A DNA stretch of 64,000 nucleotides from Sipunculus nudus. Taxonomy: Eukaryota; Annelida; Sipuncula; Golfingiida; Sipunculidae. The DNA is taken from positions 77,972,643 through 78,036,642 of the forward strand of contig CM049307.1 of the NCBI GenBank assembly GCA_026874595.1, written 5' to 3'. Of this stretch, positions 55,301 to 64,000 are shown in pieces (the stretch's first letter is position 1; the number at the start of each line of letters is the position of its first letter). The notes under the pieces are model-generated. The model did not search any database, was not told where the DNA came from, and saw only the letters and a program-made list of their open reading frames with translations. Both the position numbers and the translations under genes were made by a program.

Positions 55301-55606
55301 ACGGAATGAGAATTCTTATTGCTTAAGCATGTTGTTAGCTTAATAAACAAACACAAGGAGAAATATTATGGATAAATTACGAAGAAAAGGCTACACGCTG
55401 TAGTTTGCTAGGGTGACCGAGCTGAAAGGACCCAAATCGACCCAAGTCGAATAAGAGACGCACTCGATCTAAACATGTAGCGGCACCTGGCATCTGTTGA
55501 AGAGACTATCATAAGCTTAACTTAAATCAACAATATCCAGACAGATGGCGCTTCTGGAGCAGATATCCCAGACTGATGTGTGTCTTTACCTGCACATCGT
55601 GGGCCC

Positions 55607-56243
55607 AACTCGAGAGTGTGAAACTGGTTTCGGTTCAGTGAAACCATTCACTTACTAATATCGAAACCGAACTGGGTTTGGCGAAAGTGCGAAACCATCT
55701 CCGGAGATGGATTTGGTTTCGGTTTCGCTAAAACCGCCCACCCGATTATAATACTGGAAACATGGCGGAGGTGGGCCAAAGTAGTGCAATTTTGTTAATT
55801 ATTTTATAAATGGAAACTGTTTATGCCTGTTAGAGTTAATTGAGCAATGAGTGAGATAAAAACATTCAATAAGTGTTTTGAATTCAATAATCCCTACTAT
55901 AACCATGTATAGCTAAAGATGAACCGCACGTTTCCTGTGCGTCCATGCCGTCTGACACATGTACATGTTGTAAGATGGAGAGAAACAGTCTATTTTCACC
56001 ATGATTTAATATATATTTCCAGTCACAATAAATCATGCTCTCATTTGGGTCTCAAAGTGCCAAGGCAAGGATCTCTAGCGTTTGAGAAAATTTTCATCAT
56101 TAGTTTATTTAATTAATAATAAATAATTTAAAATTTTATCAATATTTTCTATTAAAACCGAAACCGTCCACTTAAAATACAAGGTGAAACTATACAGAAC
56201 CGGTTTTCCCGGAACCGAAACCAGTTTTGAATTTTCGAGTGCG
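55607..56243. mobile_element. Inverted-repeat element (foldback MITE)
   Basis: Left end ACTCGAGAGTGTGAAACTGG then TTTCGGTTC; the right end in reverse complement reads ACTCGAAAATTCAAAACTGG then TTTCGGTTCC. Further GGTTTCGGTTTCG/CGAAACC-type inverted phrases lie inside. I could not find a convincing target duplication, so the superfamily is open. Confidence 0.6.
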
Positions 56244-56399
56244 CCGGTGATTTCGACAGTGGAATTGATCACCTCTTTTGGACACGAGTCACATACGTCC
56301 GCATGTCAAGGTTTATCTATGAAAATATTACACACTTAAGTAATCTGTAAACTGTATAACAAACATAGACGTCGAATGGTTGGTTGGTTGGTTGGTTTC

Positions 56400-56420
56400 G
56401 GGGGGGGGGGGGGGGGGGGG
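56400..56420. repeat. Poly(dG) run after (TTGG)n
   Basis: Four to five TTGG units followed by about 20 G. Confidence 0.85.
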
Positions 56421-56451
56421 CGGGTTTTATATACCTGAGTATATTTATAGA

Positions 56452-56457
<6 letters not shown>

Positions 56458-56502
<45 letters not shown>
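56458..56502. repeat. (TA)n microsatellite
   Basis: About 22 TA units. Confidence 0.9.
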
Positions 56503-56504
<2 letters not shown>

Positions 56505-57015
56505 CTAGAGCTTATTCAGCATTCGAAAATACACCAAGCGTCATTTAAGACAATATAATTTTTAGGTTAAAGCAGTACTTTTTTTATTATAAATACCTGG
56601 TATTAAAATGAAATGAAATAGAAAGGGGCCTTTTCACAAACATGAACAAAATTAATAAAATAATTCCTGGAGACCGATTGTTTAAGCGTAGTCTAAACGT
56701 GACTAAAAAGCGAATTTACACTTTATATGTTACCCTTCCCCGAGAAACAGTTGGGATGAAGTTTGTATTTTCCCCCGCCCCCCCCCCCCCCCCCTACATT
56801 CTGACACCCATGAATTAACAGAAAATACATAACATCTATATTTTGATATAAGTTATAAAATATCTTTCAAGGATAAGGCTGAATGGATTTTTATTTGCCA
56901 GACAGAAATTTACAGAAGCTTCGTAATTCAAAATTTACTGATCTCGATTTAATGACCGTTTCACGTGTTATTCAATTCTGCGATCCACACCATATATATA
57001 ACTGCATTTTGACAG

Positions 57016-57219
57016 GTATGTGTAGTGATAGTGATGAGCGGCCTTGCTTTCATCGAAAGACTGTTTTCTCCAAGAGAAAAGGCTAATGAGGCAAAGAGCG
57101 CCGAAAATACATCTTCACACGAAAGTCCGGTCGACCAGGCAAAGCGCGCCATAACCAAATTGTGTCAGAAACATTTTTATACCATACAATTCGTATTTTC
57201 ATATAAAACATGCAAATAA
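57016..57219 (+). CDS. Possible terminal exon of an unidentified gene
   Basis: Follows acceptor ATTTTGACAG, open for 67 codons plus TAA. It starts with a hydrophobic stretch (VCVVIVMSGLAFIERLF), then a charged tail with SPREKANEAKSAENTSSHES. Higher GC than its surroundings over the first 130 bp. No family recognised and no partner exon found; the layout (membrane segment then tail) would suit the end of a membrane protein. It may also be chance. Confidence 0.3.
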   Translation, partial: VCVVIVMSGLAFIERLFSPREKANEAKSAENTSSHESPVDQAKRAITKLCQKHFYTIQFVFSYKTCK

Positions 57220-57549
57220 GAAAATAATTGATTTTTTGTTAAAGTTATTTCATACAAGATATATTCATATAGGTATTAAATTCGATGGCAATATTTGTAC
57301 ACAATGACTTCTTCTGAATGAACTCTTAGTTATATTGAGATGGCACAATAGGGTCTGCGTAACTAATTTTTGCCCCCCCCCCCCTCACCCTCCCCAAGTC
57401 AAGTTCTCAAATGTGTCTACCACAGTTCTGGAAAAATATTGATACATTCGATCCTCATAACAAGCTGCATGGTGACAGGGATATATGTTGGAATAATTGA
57501 GATTTTTTATTTTTCTTAATCAGTGACCAAAGTGTGAGAAAGAACGAAC

Positions 57550-58960
57550 AAACGTAAAACATACAGGTGGCGCCACAATATGCGTTTTACTGCGCTTGGT
57601 ATAACATACCCACTTTCGTGAGAATACAATTACCCACTCCTGAGAAAAGCTGCTAATAAAACAGACGACTATACCGACAGAGGGCGCACTGACGCCGCGC
57701 CATGGATATCACTGACTATTGGCTTAAAGTGGACTACATTAATATCTCACTGGGGGAATTAAATTGTGCTTAGGGTATCTTTTTGTGTACCTGATTTTTT
57801 AGAATAGAATGAACTTATTCATGAAAAGGCCATTGTGTACCTGACATTTTCGCCAAGGACGGACCTGTCCTGGTAATACAGGTATGGAACAGATAAGTCC
57901 AGGCTGGCTGATCATAAACGATTATAAAGGCAGTATTTTTAAAAGAAAGAAAAGAGCTCCTCATTTCCGGGGGGGGGGGGGGGGGGGGGTACAAGACGAT
58001 ATCTAGCGGTTGAAACTTAAATATCAAGTTTACCGTTCTCTGTCAGCAGGAACATGTATACAACTTGTGAGCTTTAGTTCTGCTCCCACGCCCATCTTTT
58101 TGAAAAAAAGCAAGATAACGCCCAAAATTACCCTAATTATCAATATTGATTTATTTATTAATTATTAATTTATTATTTCATTAAATTTATTTCACTTTCT
58201 TAGATCTTGGGTTGATTCCATTCTTATTTCAAATAGAAAAAAAATTCCTTATTAATGTATGATTATTATCCTTCTGTTAAATACATATACTTTCAAATGA
58301 TGCGGGAACTTTGTTATGTTGTAAAAATGTGATGCTGATCATGAAATGTCAAGACGTGAAAATCTTGGGTAATGTGACGTTTAACGAAATCTCATGTGGC
58401 ATCTTACGTAATATTATGTTATGTCGTAAACTGTGATAATCTTATAAAATATGGTGGAGATATTCTTTTTTTATATGATGTTCGAACTGACGTGATACCC
58501 CAAGCAAATTAAAAGTTTGTGTCATATGAGCGATAAAATACGCCATCTTGAAGACCGAAAAGGGTAAACACCAAAACCATGGAACTCTAAGGATCTTGCT
58601 TAATATCCAAACACGGTGTCTACTTTTCTGAGAGTCATACAACGATCCATGCTTTATAGCACTCCGGATTTAAAACTTTTCACGGCGTGACTGGTGAATT
58701 TGTTTATGGAAGGATCGGCAATGACCAAACGTGATAAAAAAAACACATTTTGGGACCGAGCAGTGAGATTTAAATTCGGAATTTTGATCTGAGCTCGAAT
58801 TCAGCCAAACCTGTCCAATTTTCCGTATAAGCACTCTAGAATATGTCAATTCGCCCCTGAATTAAATTACTTAAAATACATTAAATAATTCAGAAATTTC
58901 GAGATTTTTCTTTTTTTTTGCGGGGGGGGGGGGGGGGGGGTGGCAACCAATGTACCTGAA
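57550..58960 (-). repeat. Dispersed repeat, arm 2 of an inverted duplication
   Basis: Reverse-complement counterpart of 30640-31960, 26 kb away. Includes two poly-G runs (57969-57989 and 58922-58940) at the places where arm 1 has poly-C runs. Confidence 0.7.
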
Positions 58961-60227
58961 AATCATGATATCCAATCAATAGTGCACAAGATGTTCTTGC
59001 TTTAATTTCATATTCATGACTGAACAAGCCAGCATGATTATATATGTTACTAAGAGCCCGCTTTTCGAATGTGATTGGAGCATCTTTGCCAGCTATGTTA
59101 ATGAGAGCTTTGACTGGTGAATAAAGTTACGGAGATATATATGACCGATTCACAACGATAATCAGACAAGCACTCAGAGCGTCTACCCCGAGACGTGATG
59201 GATATATCATGTATTTGTCTACTTTAAGTAGGTAAGGTCTTATTATGTTATTTTTCAATCGCTTGTTTCCACACCCTATATTTCCTTAGTGAAAGAAAAT
59301 TTTATTTTAATTTCAAATAACTTCGTGTAAACAAGGGCAATTTCCTTAGTTATTTTATTAAGCCATGGAACTGCCGTTTGGCATCGGTCATATTGCTCAA
59401 AATGAAAATGGATTTTTCATGTTTTATTTGGACTGAAGTCTATTCCAAGGCCTGTGGATTTATGTTCATCGAACGATAATTGGATTTCATTCATTGAGTA
59501 ATAGTTGGATTTTATCTGAATGGAATTTAATTGATTAAATTTAGGAGAACTAAATACGTTACTCAACGACACGTTGACTAGCTCTCGTCTGACATTGCGT
59601 GAATAAAGATAATATCTTAACTTTATTACTGCTGTTCAGAATTTCATTAAAATGTACCCCTAAATTTTCTACCTTTCAAACCTAAACATTTCAAACAGAC
59701 AGAACTCCAACATGTCTTTCGATAGAGTTCAAATCCAAAAATGTATCAAATCCTTCCAACAAGGTTCACAAGTCCTACCATTTCAGCTAATCAAATCAGC
59801 TTGCGCTGGAATTATCTAACACTGACATCTGACTATTTTGATGTTTTTGAATTATTTGTATTCCAGGAATACAGATAACATTCAGTTCAGTGATTGTCCT
59901 GTACTAGAATGTTGTGAAACTAAAAAATATATTTATTTGTATGTTAATTGCTGTTAATGCGGTCCCAGCAGAGCTGAAGGTACTGTAGGCATTAGGTGCT
60001 GAATGGTAACAACAGAGAATTCCGGCGGGAGACTTAATAAAAAAAGTGATCTTGCAGATATCTCTGAAATATACATCCTGATTCAAAGTGCCTGATGAAG
60101 TTGATATTCTAAATATATCAGCCATTTCATTACCTAGTTCTATCATAACTAGTATACCAATCCCCATTCAACATGACACATGATTTTTGATAAAGTTTAT
60201 ATTGATTAGTATACTTAGTAAACGTAC
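58961..60227. other. Unassigned AT-rich DNA
   Basis: No coding, RNA or repeat signal that I can name. Confidence 0.4.
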
Positions 60228-60440
60228 CGGCTTCTGTGGTCTACCAGTAAAGGGATGAACCCATAGCCGAGTTCGAATCTCAGCCGAGATGGTGAGATGT
60301 TTAACGGTCTGCCCCCGCTAAGGGTGAGCACTCTGCAAGTTTTAGGGGACGATTACACACCCAGGGCCCGCAAGTGCGAAACGTGCTGCTGCCCTGTTAT
60401 ACAGTCCGAAATCGGAATGGAATTCTTCAGGTGTGCATAC
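60228..60440 (+). mobile_element. tRNA-derived SINE
   Basis: A head with GGCTTCTGTGGTCTACCAGT (A-box-like, 60229-60248) and GAGTTCGAATCTC (B box, 60269-60281) about 25 nt apart, followed by a GC-richer body (CTGCCCCCGCTAAGGGTGAG, CAGGGCCCGCAAGTGCG). There is no poly(A) tail. The 3' boundary is approximate. Confidence 0.55.
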
Positions 60441-61413
60441 TAAGCATTAAAATTAAGGCGAATACCTCTAACAAATATTTAAAAAATATACCTAAAACGT
60501 TCACATTTAGATATTAAGTATTTTCCACTGATTCATATTACAGATAATATTTATGTGAAAGAAGCAAACACACTTCTGAACATGTTTCACTTCATCATTC
60601 GAATAAGCCCCTCACAGTATGACATCTGCCAAATAATGTTATCCTCTACAGTGCCAAAAAAAATAATCAACATATAGCATAAACTATTCTGAGGTGGAAA
60701 AAGGGAAATCTGTTAAAATCTTTTATTTGTGGTTTACAAGAAAAAAAATGTGACATTATCCCACATGAGTTAAAGCCCATCATGGCATGAAATCTGTCTT
60801 ATAATGTTTATGATTATCAAAAAATATATTTAAACAAAATATAGCATGTACAATAATGAGGTATAATAAGGACAATTTGTGAAATCATAGTATCTGTCTG
60901 AAAAAAAAAAATTACAAGTATTCTGCATGACATCGAGATATCGGCCAAGTCGAGCTTATTATGTTGACATGATACCCAATGTATTGTCTTATTGCAAATA
61001 AAAGTGTGAACAGCCTGGTTGTATAAATAAATTGTACGTATGGTATCTGTGTATAACCACGTAGTCCTGATCCTTATTTTGCCCAACTTGCCTAATCTTT
61101 TATGCAACTGTATTTATTTAATATTCTTGGTAGTGTGTATAAATGTTGTGTATCTTTGTATAATTATCTTTTGTTAACTGTTTTACATCTATGGTCTCCA
61201 TTGGTGCATTCGAGCCATAACGTTACAAAATAAATACAAGGTTACACATGATTAAGTTTTCTGTTCATGATATCCAGTGTTGCGACTGAGGAAGAATTAA
61301 GAATAATACATGATGAACAGCCACATGATGTAACAATTGAATGAAAGCCTTCTTCATAGTGCTGTTTTATAGTAAGATTAAAATGTACAATATAAATACA
61401 TATTTCTCTTCAG
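60441..61413. other. Upstream flank/intron of the GPCR exon
   Basis: AT-rich. The GPCR's first coding exon and promoter are not recognisable here. It ends in a polypyrimidine-AG acceptor (TATTTCTCTTCAG). Confidence 0.45.
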
Positions 61414-62437
61414 GGGCCTTCAAAGCAGTGCTGCCTTGGAGTATGTTGGTGTCAATGAAAATTTCACTATAAATCCAAGCACCATTCAGTATGATCCGCA
61501 GACCAAACACCCCTTCCTCGTTACGCATGGAGTCACGGGGGTCGCTTTTGATGTTTCGCCGTCAACCTTTGTTGGTGTCCATGGCATCAAGATAGAGGAC
61601 ACTTTACAAATCGTCACAACAACCTTAAGGTGTGCTTCGCTTCCCCTAAACCTGCTCGCTATATTGGTAATATGTCTAACAAGCATGATCTCAAAAGCGG
61701 TATCAATATACTATATTGCTTTGTCTGTGTGTCTGATATTACGCAGTGCTAACCATCTGGTTTTAATTGAGTATGGCTATGTTTTTACCCAACCAGGGCA
61801 TATTTGCCCCTGGTTTCTGCTTACATCTGCATTTTCCAATGACTGCGTCATCTTTTTTATCACGGCCATAGCATGTATGCAACTTGGAGCAATGGCTGTG
61901 CCATTTTCGGCAGCTAGACTTTGGTCACGTAAGAGGATTGCAATATCTACCGCTTTTATCATTACGTTCAATCTAATTGTCGGTGCCGTTATTCTTACAC
62001 TACATGATTACAAGAGTGAGAAGTGTACACGGTTTGCTGTGCGTGTAGCTATGATAATCATTGCCGCTTTTTATTTTATAGGTACGGTAACCTTGATAGG
62101 TTGTAACACTGCGATTCTGATTTTTCTTGTTAATGCCAAAAAGGCAAGGCCGGGGTCGTCATGTAATACAGATTGGCAAAGCGTCATTTCCCGATTTAAA
62201 GTAACAGCATTCGTCACTACTACTATGTTTATTGTTTGCCATGTTCCTATGGTGATGGGTCGATTTATAAGTATAGTGTTTCAAGATTTTGTTCAATCCC
62301 GGCAAACACTTATGCTGTTAGAAATGCTCTTGTCATTTTATGACATAATCCCGTTTTCCACATTCATATTAACAAACAGCAAAACCAGGGACGAATTGTA
62401 TCAAAGACTGAAATGTAATGGTGATTCTTCAGATTGA
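61414..62437 (+). CDS. Divergent rhodopsin-family GPCR, single large exon (5' end missing)
   Basis: The frame is open from the acceptor TTTCTCTTCAG; the first in-frame Met is inside TM1, so the start codon must come from an upstream exon (one base of the split codon is at 61414). Counting from 61436: N-glycosylation NFT (9), TM1 about 60-84 with Asn72 in SLPLNLLAI, TM2 89-111, TM3 126-152, TM4 168-188, TM5 202-232, TM6 256-277 with CHVP (268-271), TM7 292-312. Cys124 and Cys197 can form the usual TM3-loop disulfide. Missing: the TM2 Asp (Cys), the DRY motif after TM3 (MQLGAM region) and the Asn and Tyr of NPxxY (IIPFST). The family is inferred from topology; ligand unknown. Possible signal AATAAA at 63309-63314. 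Confidence 0.82.
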
Positions 62438-63308
62438 GTTTCTAATATTTAAATGTGTTTGTTCACTTTCATGTATTAAACATTCATAAATTAATATTAC
62501 TCAGTGGATGTGTACAAATGTATAAACGTAAAAAAATAATATGTTAATACGTAAGATTAGGTTATCGTAAAAGATTACTGATATGTTACATATAACTGTA
62601 TGCATATCCATACACTTCACCCATCGTTATTTATTGTTTTATATTACTGGCCGTACACTATATAAAAAAAATTGATAAAGCCGGAGTCACACTTTCAATT
62701 TATACTCTTTTATAGAACGTTTACCTGATGTAAAGTTAAAGAAGTTAATGCAAGTCTTTGCTAATGTATAAATATACAAACATGATATTTCTGCAATGCA
62801 CGTTGTTACTATAGATCACTGGTATGTGCACGTATACTCTGTAAACAATGCAAACAAATTTCCCTGATCATATGTTATTAAAATAACTTCATTGGCAAGC
62901 GCAGTAAAGAATTGTTTTGAAAGATGAGAATTGAAGTTTATTGACTGATAATATTAGAATATCTATTTCACTTTACAAATGTCATATCGGTCTTGATGTT
63001 GTATATTATTGATGGCAGACATTGTACGTATATTAAGAATGCTTCATACGTAAGCGAATAATATCAATATAATACTTTATTGATGAGCATTAGTAGTAAT
63101 TTAAATTAATATTTAAATGTCCCATTATAAAATGTAATGGAATTATGTTGCATTTGAATATGTGATAAGAATTAAAATTAATTATATAAAAATTATCTTC
63201 TGATACACATCAGTATTTTATGTATTTTTGTTTTTTTTTTATGTGCAATTTAAATGTGATTGTATACAGTGCCACACAAATGTGTAATATACTTATGAAA
63301 TACGTGAT

Positions 63309-63314
63309 AATAAA
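63309..63314 (+). terminator. Candidate GPCR polyadenylation signal
   Basis: AATAAA 872 bp after the GPCR stop. Closer weaker variants exist, so this is only the first canonical hexamer I see. Confidence 0.35.
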
Positions 63315-63699
63315 GCTAGAGAAATTGATAAAAAGATTTAATTTCAGTGATTGTTTTGCAAAGGAAGTCTTAATATGAGTTCGTGTGTGTGTGTTGAATT
63401 TATATCTGAAAAACTATTTTATATTTAAATAGGTAGGGTAAAAAATTCAGAATTTTTTGCAGCCTTTTGCAGCCCGTACCGAACATTTTCATGTCTGTTT
63501 TATGAGAGAAGAATTTCCCCAATGTAAGATATACACGTGACTGCTGTATTTGTTATTCGACATGATTTTTGTCGGATCCAGTTGGTATCATTCTCGCCGC
63601 TAAAGTCGATAGGCAAAAAAAACAAGCAAAAAAACTCCACCCACGACCGAAGGAGCACTGTTCCTGGAATTAAGAAAATCTGAAAAAGATACTTTTCGA

Positions 63700-63866
63700 T
63701 GGGGGGGAGGGGGGGGGGGTAAACCCTTTTTAGCGTTCCCCCTTATTTTGATCGCTACACCCCATTCCATTAATGAGTTTTAGAGTATTAGGGTATTAAC
63801 CTTATAGAGTCTTAGCTTTCATGGTAAATTTTAATACCCTATTACATAATCCTAGATCCGCCCCTG
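63700..63866. mobile_element. Fragment of the GC-rich MITE family
   Basis: G-run followed by CCCTTTTTAGCG and ending CCTAGATCCGCCCCTG, the complement-type end of the family at 9965-10166. Confidence 0.5.
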
Positions 63867-64000
63867 TCTTCTAATGTATATTATAGAAGTCATAGAGAAA
63901 ACTGAATGAGAAAACTGGCCGACTGTTAAATTATCGATGAAAGCTTTAGTAAATAAATACATGTGAATGATAATAGTTAACGGGTCTCATATGGCATTGC

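Larger units (their letters stand above)
62438..64000. other. GPCR 3' flank and right edge
   Basis: AT-rich 3' flank with ATTAAA near 62476 and AATAAA at 63309. At 63700-63866 a G-rich run and CCTAGATCCGCCCCTG mark a fragment of the GC-rich MITE family. No further gene recognised. Confidence 0.5.

Noticed and set aside
60817-61107. 96-codon minus-strand frame upstream of the GPCR
   Set aside because: AT-rich, no domain, antisense to the expected intron or promoter.
61436-61438. TTG as start codon of the GPCR
   Set aside because: Nuclear genes rarely start at TTG; the open frame continues upstream to a good splice acceptor, so an upstream exon supplies the Met.

Overview
This is a nuclear window from an animal, most likely a mollusc and probably a bivalve. 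The basis is spliced neuronal-type genes with phase-consistent introns, very AT-rich non-coding DNA full of (TA)n microsatellites and homopolymer dG:dC runs, and repeat families of a kind I associate with bivalve genomes (short tails rich in GACG, a GGACCCATGGGTCACGGCGC motif, CAGGGGCGGATCC-ended MITEs). There is no operon structure and no CRISPR, plasmid or phage signal. The species assignment is inference.

Two host genes are well supported. (1) Seven + strand exons between 5589 and 25136 encode the last 468 residues of an ionotropic glutamate receptor: ligand-binding lobe S1, M1, pore loop, M3, S2, M4 and a short tail. All splice phases match. The amino-terminal domain must lie upstream of the window or in exons I could not recognise. 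The receptor is divergent: a genomically encoded Arg at the Q/R site, a broken M3 gating motif, and loss of several ligand contacts. (2) A 7-transmembrane rhodopsin-like receptor occupies one long + strand exon at 61414-62437; its first exon was not found. Weaker host or TE-derived coding traces are a minus-strand DUF4806-like pseudo-exon pair (46220-46960) and an unassigned + strand terminal exon (57016-57219).

The rest is dominated by transposable elements. 523-938 is a complete 416-bp LTR-PBS-LTR miniature element (TRIM-like) whose LTR carries a tRNA-like A box/B box; a second, truncated copy is at 50949-51271. 11318-13310 is a 5'-truncated CR1/L2/Rex1-type LINE with an intact 576-codon RT reading frame. 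16548-22842 is a degraded Ty3/gypsy-class element with the Gmr1-type order gag-PR-INT-RT-RH. Its primer-binding site and terminal hexamers match those of the miniature element. 27347-29830 is a frameshifted LINE. Smaller elements include a Mutator-like foldback with 9-bp target duplication (39602-39978), an hAT MITE (42262-42672), a GC-rich MITE family, a Tigger/pogo relic (40814-41460), a tRNA-derived SINE (about 60228-60440) and a Penelope-like end with a hammerhead-ribozyme-like core (22903-22985).

Layout: 1-5588 is upstream non-coding DNA with the miniature LTR element, a Tigger-like terminus and a 36-bp tandem repeat. 5589-25136 is the glutamate receptor, its introns enlarged by the LINE and the gypsy element. 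25137-30600 is 3' flank, MITEs and the broken LINE. 30600-36700 holds an inverted duplicated repeat, LINE scraps and nested long-period tandem arrays. 36700-51300 holds foldbacks, the Tigger relic and two loci of a 680-bp tandem pair. 51300-60000 holds microsatellites, a long-TIR foldback and the second arm of the inverted duplication. 60200-64000 holds the SINE and the GPCR. No functional interaction between the two receptor genes can be read from the sequence.
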